From: a virus
Strand: one strand, 5' to 3'
DNA: 21,834 nt
Virus record (IMG/VR): IMGVR_UViG_3300044612_001127
Location: 1-21,834 of that record
The translations under genes were made by a program, and so were the position numbers. Below the pieces are notes generated by a model. The model did not search any database. It was given only the letters and a program-made list of their open reading frames with translations, and had not been told where the DNA came from. Shown piece by piece: positions 14,940 through 21,834 of the stretch (its first letter is position 1; each line of letters starts with the position of its first letter).

Positions 14940-17571
14940 TCCATTTGAGAATGACTACGCCGGAACCACCCCGTCCACCAACACCAATTGCAGGTGTTTC
15001 TACGCCACCACCTCCTCCACCACCCGTTGAGGTATTTCCGCTTTGCGCTGTGCGACTGACTGGTGCATCAATACCACCGTTACCACCACCACCTTGTCCA
15101 CCAACACAACCACCCGGATTTGTTCCAACATTATCACCACCACCACCGCCGCCCCCAGCGTATGCGGTATTAGAGCCTGTGATTGTTGAGAATATTCCTA
15201 TACCACCATTACCAAAAGCACCAGGTGTTGCGGCAGCACCAGCACCACCACCACCTGAGCCAGCATATTGTGCGCCGCCAGGATTTGAACCACCAGAATT
15301 TCCTTGACCTGGTGTTCCAGCGGCACCAACTGGTTGACTAAAACCAACACCGCCACCACCAGATCCACCTACTGCCGCAGCATAATAAGCGGGAGCAAGA
15401 TAACCTCCACCACGACCTCCACCTATTGCAACTATTGCTGTTCCATTTGCATTAAACGAAGAGTTGCTGCCACTAGTTGATTGAGAAGGTGCCGATGCTG
15501 CTCCACCACCACCAACGGTAATGGTGTGTGTGTTTCCTGGTGTGACTGATGTGGTGCCTGATAATAAACCACCAGCACCACCACCTCCGGCTCCGGCAGC
15601 ACCAATGCCAGTGCCACCTGCACCACCACCAGCAACAATAAGATATTCGACTGATGTTACGCCATTGGGAACAGTCCATTGCCCTGTGTTATAAAATATT
15701 GCAACATTATTTTGTGTTGCAGATATTTTGATAACAGCAAATCCTGAACCGCCGGCGCCACCACTTTGGCCAGCGGCAGGTGATGGTGAATATCCACCAC
15801 CTCCACCACCACCGCCAGTGTTTGTGTTGCCAGTTGAACCTGCAATTAATACTCCACCATTTGCTCCACCAAAACTGATTGCACCAATTCCTGCTATACC
15901 AGTACCAAATTGATTATCTACACCGCCTCCACCGCCTCCAGCATACCCAGTGTTTGAGCCAGTAATTGTTGAGAATATTCCTATACCACCATTACCGCTT
16001 CTATAAGGAGTAGTGGTAGAACCGTTGCCACCTATATTAGCAGCGCCGCCGCCACCACCACTAGTTGCGTATATTCCTGGTTGAAATGCTGCACCACCTC
16101 CAGCAAATCCTTGTCTCGGTGTTCCTGCACCACCACCGGGAGCATTTGACCAACTGCCAGCACCCCCACCAGAACCACCAGAACGAGCAGTACCGCCGTT
16201 GTAAGAACCACCTCCACCGCCGCCTATTGCAGTTAATAAAGCAGTGTTAGATGCTCCATTTGCTGTACTTGTATTGCCAACAGCAAAGATTGTATTTACC
16301 CCATTAGAACCTGGCACATTATCTGCGGTTGAACCAGTACCACCAGAACCAATTTGAACGGTGTACAATTGATTTGGTGCTACAGGATAACTAGTTCCTT
16401 GAAGAACACCCCCTGCACCACCACCTCCGCCATAAAATCTACCTCCACCACCACCACCACCAACAAGCAGATAATCAATTGTTGTGACACCATCAGGTAC
16501 TCTAAATTGACCTGTGTTTGCAAAAACGAATGTTTGATTTGGTGTTACGCCAAAAGTCCATTTGAGAATGATGACACCAGATGCTCCGGATCCTCCTCCT
16601 TGATTGCCTGAAGGATTGGCACCGCCTCCGCCTCCACCTCCGCCGGTGTTTGTATTTGCATTTGCAGCAGTGCCGGCAATAGCAGTGGGTCCAACACCAC
16701 CAAGTCCACCGTCACCACCACCAAACGGTGTGCCCAACCAAGGTGATCCTGTTGAGTAGTTTGCATAACCACCGCCACCTCTGGCAGAATCGGCTATGGG
16801 TGATCCATATGCGCCGCCGCCACCACCACCAGCATATGCAACGTTTGCACCACTTATCGAAGAAAATATTCCTATACCACCATTACCACCCGCTACAATT
16901 CCACCCCCACCCGGTGTTCCGTTTTGTCCAACACCGCCAGCACCGCCACCACCACCCGAACCGTAGTTGCCACCACCAGCATAACTATCGCCACCGTTGA
17001 AACCTTGTCCTGGTGTACCTAAGCCTGCTGGTCCAACTGGAAAGCCTTGTGGAGATACTGTACCACCCCCACCAGATCCGCCGGAATTTCCAAATGTTGC
17101 AATTCCAGGTGATTGTCCACCACCACCGCCACCGCCAATAGACCAGATTGATGGAAAGGGTGATGACGACCAAATGCCAGAGTTTGAACCGTTGGAGCCT
17201 TTAACTTGAGAAGCAGAAGGTCCACCCGAACCACCTGCACCAACAGCGATTGTATATGATTGTCCTGGTACAACTGACAAAGAAGTTCCAGTTAAAAACC
17301 CACCTGCGCCGCCACCACCACCATCTCCAGCACCACCGCCACCACCACCGGCAATAACAACATAATCCACTTGTGACACACCCGACGGTACAACCCAAGA
17401 AGTGCTTTCTGTGAAGATTTGAACACCAATCGAAGGTGCAGCGTAAGTTGGCCAAATGCCCACAAGTCTTGCTAATTGAATTTCGTTTGCATTCCACAAA
17501 CCAATGGCAGAAGTGTTACTAGAAATATTTCTAGCACCAATTAAACCACCGTTAAATCTTCTTAATGCCAT
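14935..17571 (-). CDS. Glycine-rich three-module protein, candidate adhesin (copy 2)
   Basis: 878-aa glycine-rich protein. N-terminal cap of about 50 residues (NGGLIGARN ... GLWNANEIQLARLVGIWP) is homologous to that of copy 3. Three modules follow: about 53-343 (opens ESTSWVVPSGVSQVDYVVIAGG, closes ILKWTFGVTPNQ), 344-620 (opens VFANTGQFRVPDGVTTIDYLLVGG, closes FAVIKISATQN) and 621-878 (opens YNTGQWTVPNGVTSVEYLIVAGG, closes VVILKWT). Each holds the GGIGIFS-x-I-(T/S)G-(S/A)N element and GTPGQG/GTPRQG. A polyglycine-packed adhesin is plausible by analogy with T-even gp38; the sequence alone does not prove receptor binding. Start chosen at the ATG 3 bases after the preceding stop; the GGA of the preceding KWT codons lies at ribosome-binding distance. 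Confidence 0.85.
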   Translation of the reverse strand: MALRRFNGGLIGARNISSNTSAIGLWNANEIQLARLVGIWPTYAAPSIGVQIFTESTSWVVPSGVSQVDYVVIAGGGGGGAGDGGGGGAGGFLTGTSLSVVPGQSYTIAVGAGGSGGPSASQVKGSNGSNSGIWSSSPFPSIWSIGGGGGGGQSPGIATFGNSGGSGGGGTVSPQGFPVGPAGLGTPGQGFNGGDSYAGGGNYGSGGGGGAGGVGQNGTPGGGGIVAGGNGGIGIFSSISGANVAYAGGGGGGAYGSPIADSARGGGGYANYSTGSPWLGTPFGGGDGGLGGVGPTAIAGTAANANTNTGGGGGGGGANPSGNQGGGSGASGVIILKWTFGVTPNQTFVFANTGQFRVPDGVTTIDYLLVGGGGGGGRFYGGGGGAGGVLQGTSYPVAPNQLYTVQIGSGGTGSTADNVPGSNGVNTIFAVGNTSTANGASNTALLTAIGGGGGGSYNGGTARSGGSGGGAGSWSNAPGGGAGTPRQGFAGGGAAFQPGIYATSGGGGGAANIGGNGSTTTPYRSGNGGIGIFSTITGSNTGYAGGGGGGVDNQFGTGIAGIGAISFGGANGGVLIAGSTGNTNTGGGGGGGGYSPSPAAGQSGGAGGSGFAVIKISATQNNVAIFYNTGQWTVPNGVTSVEYLIVAGGGAGGTGIGAAGAGGGGAGGLLSGTTSVTPGNTHTITVGGGGAASAPSQSTSGSNSSFNANGTAIVAIGGGRGGGYLAPAYYAAAVGGSGGGGVGFSQPVGAAGTPGQGNSGGSNPGGAQYAGSGGGGAGAAATPGAFGNGGIGIFSTITGSNTAYAGGGGGGGDNVGTNPGGCVGGQGGGGNGGIDAPVSRTAQSGNTSTGGGGGGGVETPAIGVGGRGGSGVVILKWT

Positions 17572-17574
17572 TTG

Positions 17575-20253
17575 TTATGTCCATTTGAGAATTACGATGC
17601 CAGAACCACCGGCAGCACCAGCGCCATTTGGGTTTCGACCGCCACCACCGCCACCGCCGCCCGTTCCACCCGTTCCTGTTGTTGACGAAATAGGAGTGCC
17701 CAAACCTCCATTACCGCCTCCGAAGGGTGTGCCCAATGAAGTTCCATAGGATGAATAGCCACCACCACCAAATCCAGGAAAGTTTGGAGCGGGAGTGAAT
17801 GATCCACCACCTCCACCACCGGCATATGCAGTGTTTGAGCCTGAGATTGTTGAAAAAATTCCTATACCGCCATTGCCGCCAAAAAGTGGTGAACCACCCG
17901 CATTCGTTCCGTTAGCACTAGCACCACCACCTCCACCACCACTTCTAAAAGATGCGCCATCAGATATGCCTATTCCACCACCAAATCCTTCGGCAGAAAC
18001 ATACGCTCCAAGATTTCCTCTTCCAGCATTTCCTGCAGTTGATCCTTGTGTGGCACCGCCACCTCCAGAACCACCAGAAAGACCGTTTGAAATAGTAGCA
18101 GTGCTATCACTACCACCTCCGCCACCACCACCTGTTGACCAGACGGCGGGAAATGGTGATGTAGACCAAATACCTGAATTTGAACCATTACTTCCAAGAA
18201 CGCTTACTGTTGGAGCGCCAGTACCACCAGCACCAATCACAACTGTATGTGTTGCGCCTGGTGTTACTGTTAAAGAAGGGCTTACTCTATAGCCTCCGGC
18301 ACCTCCACCACCACCACCGTTGCCACCACCTCCACCACCACCTCCAGCAATCATCAAATACTCAATTGATGTCACACCAGCAGGCACATTCCATGTTGCT
18401 GTATTGGAAAACACTGCTACCTTATTTTGTGTTGCTGAGACTTTAATGACAGCAAAACCTGAACCACCTGCGCCACCTGGACCACCACTGCCCGGTGCGC
18501 CACCACCACCGCCACCACCACTACCACTATTAACATTAGCAGAAGAGGCCGCAAAAGGTCCGGTTGTACCATCAGTGGCACCAAATGGAGTTCCCAATAA
18601 AGTTCCGAAAGAAGCATAACCACCGCCACCTTTTCCTGATGTGCCTCCATTGAATGTTGCTCCACCGCCACCACCAGCAAAAGCGGTATTTGAACCTGTG
18701 ATTGTTGAAAAGATTCCTATACCACCGTTACCACCAACAGTAGTTGTACCATTCACTCCAACACTGCCTGCTCCACCGCCTCCACCAGCACCCCAATTAG
18801 GTACTCCTGGATTTCCGGCACCCAAACCACCACTATTTCCTTCTGATGGTGTATAACCACCTATATTACCTAGACCTGACACCGTAGCGCCTGTAGCACC
18901 ACCTCCTGATCCACCAGATAAACCATTACCACCACCAGGGGTATCACCTCTTCCACCGCCACCGCCGCCGCTGGCTGATATCAATACAGAATTTGCTGTA
19001 TTTCCACTAGAAATAACAGAATTAGAACCATTAGATGATCCAAATACAGAAGAACCACCTGAACCAATTTGAATTGTATATAATTGACCGGGACCTACTG
19101 GATATCCTACACCTTGACGCACTCCACCAGCACCACCACCGCCGCCAATACCAAACGCTGGACTGGACGATCCTCCACCGCCACCACCAGCGACTAACAA
19201 ATAATCGATTGATGTGACACCCTGCGGCATTACTAACTGACCCGTGTTCGCAAAGACAAATATTTGATTTGGTGTTACACCAAAAGTCCATTTAAGAATG
19301 ACTACACCAGAACCGCCGTTGCCCTCTTTTGCTAACCCAGTTGGATTGTCTGTGCCACCTCCACCACCTCCGCCGGTTGAAGCAGTTCCATTGGCTGCTG
19401 GAATTCGAGGTGCATTAGACATCTGTGCGCCTCTACCACCACCACCTAATCCACCTACACCAGCAGTTGCATAATTGGAACCTCCACCACCACCAGCATA
19501 ATAAGTTGATGTTCCTGTTATCGAACTTGTTAAACCTATTCCTCCAGCGTATGGTGCAGGCGATGGTACACCTTGACCAACAGCACCCGCACCGCCGCCA
19601 CCACCACCAGAACGACCGCCACCGCCAGGCGAACCCGCACCTGTACCACCATTAGATCCTTCTGCTGGAGAATATCCACCGATATTTCCTGCACCACCGG
19701 GATATGAAAATGGTCCAGAAGTTCCGCCACCGCCACCAGAACCACCAGCAAAACCATAACCACCTGTCCCCGGGACACCAGCATTTCCACCGCCGCCGCC
19801 ACCACCACTTGACCATATTGAAGGAAATGGTGATGTGCTTAATATGCCCGAATTGGAACCATTTGAACCATCCGTGTTCACTGCACCACCTGGAGTTTGT
19901 GGACCACCACCGCCTCCGGCACCAACAACGATAGACATAGTTGTGCCTGGTGTTACAGGCAGTGCGGGGCTTGTTCTGAACCCACCACCACCTCCACCAC
20001 CACCAAGTGAACCACCACCTCCACCTCCACCACCAATGACAAGATATTCAACTGATGATACATCTTGTGGCACTGTCCAAGAAGTGCTTTCTGTAAAGAT
20101 TTGAACGCCAGTGGAAAGAAGAGTATCAACAGGCCATAAACTAGCAAGTCTGTTGACGTTTACTTGATCAAGCGTCCAGATGCCACTTGTTGTTCCGAAT
20201 CTTGAACTTTGATTTACTAGGCCAATGATGCCGCCATTTAAACCTAAAGGCAT
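17575..20253 (-). CDS. Glycine-rich three-module protein, candidate adhesin (copy 3)
   Basis: 892-aa protein closely parallel to copy 2: cap NGGIIGLVNQS ... GIWTLDQVNVNRLASLWP, then modules at about 51-327 (ESTSWTVPQDVSSVEYLVIGG to ILKWTFGVTPNQ), 328-609 (VFANTGQLVMPQGVTSIDYLLVAGG to FAVIKVSATQN) and 610-892 (SNTATWNVPAGVTSIEYLMIAGG to IVILKWT). The middle module carries the GVRQGVGYPV element, matching GVLQGTxYPV in the middle modules of copies 1 and 2. The first module differs from the others in having GGIGLTSSITGTSTYY in place of GGIGIFSTITGSNTAY. The ATG overlaps the stop of the 127-aa gene as TAATG. Likely an adhesin or fibre component by analogy; unproven. Confidence 0.85.
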   Translation of the reverse strand: MPLGLNGGIIGLVNQSSRFGTTSGIWTLDQVNVNRLASLWPVDTLLSTGVQIFTESTSWTVPQDVSSVEYLVIGGGGGGGGSLGGGGGGGGFRTSPALPVTPGTTMSIVVGAGGGGGPQTPGGAVNTDGSNGSNSGILSTSPFPSIWSSGGGGGGGNAGVPGTGGYGFAGGSGGGGGTSGPFSYPGGAGNIGGYSPAEGSNGGTGAGSPGGGGRSGGGGGGAGAVGQGVPSPAPYAGGIGLTSSITGTSTYYAGGGGGSNYATAGVGGLGGGGRGAQMSNAPRIPAANGTASTGGGGGGGTDNPTGLAKEGNGGSGVVILKWTFGVTPNQIFVFANTGQLVMPQGVTSIDYLLVAGGGGGGSSSPAFGIGGGGGAGGVRQGVGYPVGPGQLYTIQIGSGGSSVFGSSNGSNSVISSGNTANSVLISASGGGGGGRGDTPGGGNGLSGGSGGGATGATVSGLGNIGGYTPSEGNSGGLGAGNPGVPNWGAGGGGGAGSVGVNGTTTVGGNGGIGIFSTITGSNTAFAGGGGGATFNGGTSGKGGGGYASFGTLLGTPFGATDGTTGPFAASSANVNSGSGGGGGGGAPGSGGPGGAGGSGFAVIKVSATQNKVAVFSNTATWNVPAGVTSIEYLMIAGGGGGGGGNGGGGGGAGGYRVSPSLTVTPGATHTVVIGAGGTGAPTVSVLGSNGSNSGIWSTSPFPAVWSTGGGGGGGSDSTATISNGLSGGSGGGGATQGSTAGNAGRGNLGAYVSAEGFGGGIGISDGASFRSGGGGGGASANGTNAGGSPLFGGNGGIGIFSTISGSNTAYAGGGGGGSFTPAPNFPGFGGGGYSSYGTSLGTPFGGGNGGLGTPISSTTGTGGTGGGGGGGGRNPNGAGAAGGSGIVILKWT

Positions 20254-20636
20254 TAACTGATCTCTTCAAAAGATGAAATGAAGTGTAGACGATTGTTTGC
20301 ATCACCTTTTACTTTGATTTGGTCACCTTCTTCTAGATAAAGTGATTTAGACAAAATATCAAGTGACGATCTAGCAGGTACAGTAACCGTATTGGCAATA
20401 GCATATGTTGCATTACCACTACCTGTACTTGTGTTTTGTGCGCCAAATTTAAACAATTCTACTGAAACATTGCCAGCGTTTGTGCCGTCAACATTCGAAA
20501 CAATCAATGTGTTAATTTTAAACACTTTGCCTGAATTAACAGCATTGACAATCACTGACGATGAAACTGTTGTAATGTTGGCGACATTACTTTTACCTCT
20601 AATATCTATTACGCTAACAATGTTTGGCGCAGCCAT
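20253..20636 (-). CDS. 127-aa small structural protein (MAAPNIV family)
   Basis: 127-aa protein of a family I recognise from fibre and tail regions of T4-like cyanophages and relatives: MAAPNIVSVIDIRGKS at the start, NAVNSGKVFKINTLIVSNVDGTNAGNVSVELF (about 32-63), NTVTVPARSSLDILSKSLYLEEGDQIKVKGD (about 82-112) and a closing FISSFEEIS. The pattern suggests a single beta-sandwich domain; no enzymatic motif is seen. The ATG is preceded by GGAGG at good spacing, formed by the last two glycine codons of the 121-aa gene. Its stop overlaps the start of glycine-rich copy 3, implying coupled translation. A virion role is inferred from the family and neighbours. Confidence 0.82.
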   Translation of the reverse strand: MAAPNIVSVIDIRGKSNVANITTVSSSVIVNAVNSGKVFKINTLIVSNVDGTNAGNVSVELFKFGAQNTSTGSGNATYAIANTVTVPARSSLDILSKSLYLEEGDQIKVKGDANNRLHFISSFEEIS

Positions 20637-20639
20637 TTA

Positions 20640-21005
20640 TTAACCTCCGAAAATGATTGAGCCGACTAAGCCCGAACCTGTAATTTTTGAATTTGCGGAT
20701 GGCGCAAATTTTGATACTGTAACCGATCCATCAACTGGAACTTGTGTTGCCATAACTCCATTACCTAGATGATGTGCAACAACATTATTTGTACCTGATG
20801 CTGGCGGTGTTGTAAAAACCAGGTAATCTACATTTAATACATAATCGACACCTGGAGTCTTATAAGAACCATCAACAAAAACTGCCACCGAAGCAGCAGT
20901 GGCGGGTATGCGTATCATTGGTCCAAAGACCGTGGCGCTTCCTGTACCACTGAAAACGTCAGCAGTAAAAGGTACAGATGTTACTTGATTTCCAATGTAC
21001 GACAT
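20640..21005 (-). CDS. 121-aa fibre-tail-like protein ending FGG
   Basis: 121-aa protein with one beta module of the type tandemly repeated at the C-terminus of the 1815-aa fibre: SGTGSATVFGPMIRIPATAASVAVFVDGSYKTPGVDYVL, then LVFTTPPASGTNNVVAHHLG. The remainder, VDGSVTVSKFAPS followed by GSIIFGG, matches the end of the giant fibre (DGSITSQKLETS, then SIVFGG). It is thus a miniature of that C-terminal region, starting with MSYIGN as many marine phage fibre proteins do. AAGGAA precedes the ATG, and a GATAAATA late-type box lies 20 bases upstream. It may be a small fibre tip, connector or decoy partner; only the shared architecture is seen in the sequence. Confidence 0.8.
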   Translation of the reverse strand: MSYIGNQVTSVPFTADVFSGTGSATVFGPMIRIPATAASVAVFVDGSYKTPGVDYVLNVDYLVFTTPPASGTNNVVAHHLGNGVMATQVPVDGSVTVSKFAPSANSKITGSGLVGSIIFGG

Positions 21006-21023
21006 TTAATTCCTTATTTGTTT

Positions 21024-21440
21024 TTATTTATCAGTTCTTACCGGCGGCTCACCATCAGGTCTTGGAAACTTGTCATTCACTTCTTTAATAGTGTTATAGA
21101 ATTTAGTTCCTTTTCCTGGAATCTCACTGTTGTCCATTGCATCGTAAAGATGATTGACCAGAGTGACAATATCAGGATAGTTTGCAGCACGGTCTAAGAA
21201 ATGCTGCCAGTAATCAATAAACTTATTCTGATATTCTAGTTCAGCGAAAATCTCATCTTTTGTTGGTGGTTTTGTTCCTGCATCGTCTTCCCAACGTGTA
21301 AACTCAAAGTGTCCACCAGAAGCAGACATGTCATATCGAGCCGATGGTCTTAACGCTTTAATTGCAGTATCGATACCACAAACAAGTTTGTTATTGTTAC
21401 CAATTAAATATTGTGCATAAGAAATTTGTTCGTTATTCAT
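21024..21440 (-). CDS. 138-aa small phage protein with ALRPSARY / KPPTKDEI motif
   Basis: 138-aa protein. The middle (IDTAIKALRPSARYDMS ... FEFTRWEDDAGTKPPTKDEIFAELEY, about residues 23-71) resembles a short domain frequent in tail-region proteins of T4-like and other phages (ALRPxAxW ... IxWxDxxxxPTxxEI), sometimes annotated XkdW-like. Flanking parts are predicted helical, with KFIDYWQHFLDRAANYPDIVTLVNHLYDAMDN after it. Function is not established. AAAGGTGA provides the ribosome binding site, and an AATAAATA box lies 23 bases before the ATG. Its stop codon lies inside the late-type box of the next gene. Confidence 0.75.
   Translation of the reverse strand: MNNEQISYAQYLIGNNNKLVCGIDTAIKALRPSARYDMSASGGHFEFTRWEDDAGTKPPTKDEIFAELEYQNKFIDYWQHFLDRAANYPDIVTLVNHLYDAMDNSEIPGKGTKFYNTIKEVNDKFPRPDGEPPVRTDK
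21025..21032 (-). promoter_or_regulatory. Late-type promoter box GATAAATA before the 121-aa gene
   Basis: GATAAATA on the minus strand, 7 of 8 bases of the T4 late box, overlapping the end of the 138-aa gene (its last codons GAT AAA TAA). The start codon at 21005 lies 20 bases away, leaving room for a short leader with AAGGAA. Confidence 0.55.
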
Positions 21441-21462
21441 TCAATCACCTTTAAAATAAAAC

Positions 21463-21470
21463 TATTTATT
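21463..21470 (-). promoter_or_regulatory. Late-type promoter box AATAAATA before the 138-aa gene
   Basis: AATAAATA on the minus strand in the 37-base gap between the partial glycine-rich gene and the 138-aa gene, at a distance from the ATG (21440) that leaves room for a leader with AAAGGTGA. Confidence 0.55.
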
Positions 21471-21477
21471 TGACGAT

Positions 21478-21834
21478 TTACCACTTAATAATTACGATAC
21501 CTGAACCACCAGCACCACCACCATAATATTGACCACTACCTCCACCACCAGTGTTTGTGTTGCCTGAAGTGACTGCGGCTGGTGCGGCTGGTGCTGCGCT
21601 TGCTGTAGCACCACCAAATGGTGTGCCTAACCACGGTGCGCCAGTAGAATATAAAGCATAACCGCCGCCACCTTTACCTTGATTATTGGCACTAGCGCCA
21701 TCACCAGAACCGCCACCGCCACCAGCGTATGCTACGTTTGAACCACTCATTGATGAGAAGATTCCTATACCACCATTACCACCAATAATTGCTGCACCAT
21801 ATGCTGGAGTTCCGGCACCACCAGCACCACCACC
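21478..21834 (-). CDS. Glycine-rich protein, C-terminal end only (copy 4, cut by right edge)
   Basis: Open frame from the right edge to the TAA at 21478, 118 residues, the C-terminal part of another glycine-rich module: GNGGIGIFSSMSGSNVAYAGGGGG, GGGGYALYSTGAPWLGTPFGG, GNTNTGGGG and the closing GGSGIVIIKW. The final Thr of the usual KWT end is absent, as it ends KW. The nearest relative in the window is the first module of copy 2 (YANYSTGSPWLGTPFGGG). An internal ATG exists at 21750, but the frame is open to the edge and the motif starts before that ATG, so the true start lies outside. Confidence 0.85.
   Translation of the reverse strand, partial: GGGAGGAGTPAYGAAIIGGNGGIGIFSSMSGSNVAYAGGGGGSGDGASANNQGKGGGGYALYSTGAPWLGTPFGGATASAAPAAPAAVTSGNTNTGGGGSGQYYGGGAGGSGIVIIKW

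Noticed and set aside
4551-21834. Diversity-generating retroelement acting on the glycine-rich adhesins
   Set aside because: No reverse transcriptase gene or template/variable repeat pair with adenine-specific changes is visible in the window. One located outside cannot be excluded.
1-21834. tRNA, integrase, attachment site or insertion sequence
   Set aside because: Gaps are mostly under 50 bases and the largest is about 100 bases (14380-14480), filled by a promoter-like box and a terminator. No such element is visible.

Overview
The window is a stretch of a T4-like contractile-tailed phage genome (Caudoviricetes, myovirus morphology). Every gene I can support lies on the minus strand, so transcription runs from the right edge to the left. 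The left 4.5 kb reads, in transcription order, gp13 - gp14 - gp15 - gp16 - (Dps-like gene) - gp17. This is the conserved T4 order for neck, tail completion and DNA packaging genes, with one inserted gene. The remaining 17 kb is an accessory fibre/adhesin block of glycine-rich and Ala/Asn-repeat proteins. Their families are familiar from environmental aquatic T4-like phages (cyanophage- and pelagiphage-type), so an aquatic bacterial host is likely, but nothing in the window fixes the host.

Layout from right to left (order of transcription): the C-terminal end of a glycine-rich protein (21478-21834, cut by the window edge); a 138-aa small phage protein (21024-21440); a 121-aa fibre-tail-like protein ending FGG (20640-21005); a 127-aa small structural protein (20253-20636); two large glycine-rich three-module proteins (17575-20253 and 14935-17571); a 134-aa protein in its own transcription unit, with late-type promoters upstream and a UUCG-tetraloop terminator downstream; 111-aa and 73-aa proteins leading into a giant 1815-aa fibre (8362-13809) built mainly on a seven-residue ANxAF repeat; two paralogous proteins (167 and 185 aa); a 46-aa small gene; a third large glycine-rich three-module protein (4551-7121); then gp13, gp14, gp15, gp16, Dps-like and gp17 (cut by the left edge).

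How the genes fit together: gp17 and gp16 are the large and small terminase subunits that package DNA. gp13 and gp14 form the neck that seals the head and joins the tail, and gp15 completes the tail end. The block upstream probably supplies fibre and receptor-binding parts: a long repeat fibre, short proteins that share its terminal modules, and three and a half glycine-rich proteins that may be alternative or combined adhesins. Genes are tightly packed, with TAATG and ATGA overlaps. Several gaps carry NATAAATA or CTAAATA boxes resembling the T4 late promoter TATAAATA. No tRNA, integrase, reverse transcriptase, CRISPR array or insertion sequence is visible, and no gap exceeds about 100 bases.

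The most unusual items are a Dps-type ferritin-like gene with a complete ferroxidase ligand set sitting between the two terminase genes; neck proteins that each appear to carry an extra beta-rich segment compared with T4; the strict 21-bp (7-residue) lattice of the giant fibre; and an 18-base sequence kept almost unchanged in seven glycine-rich modules.
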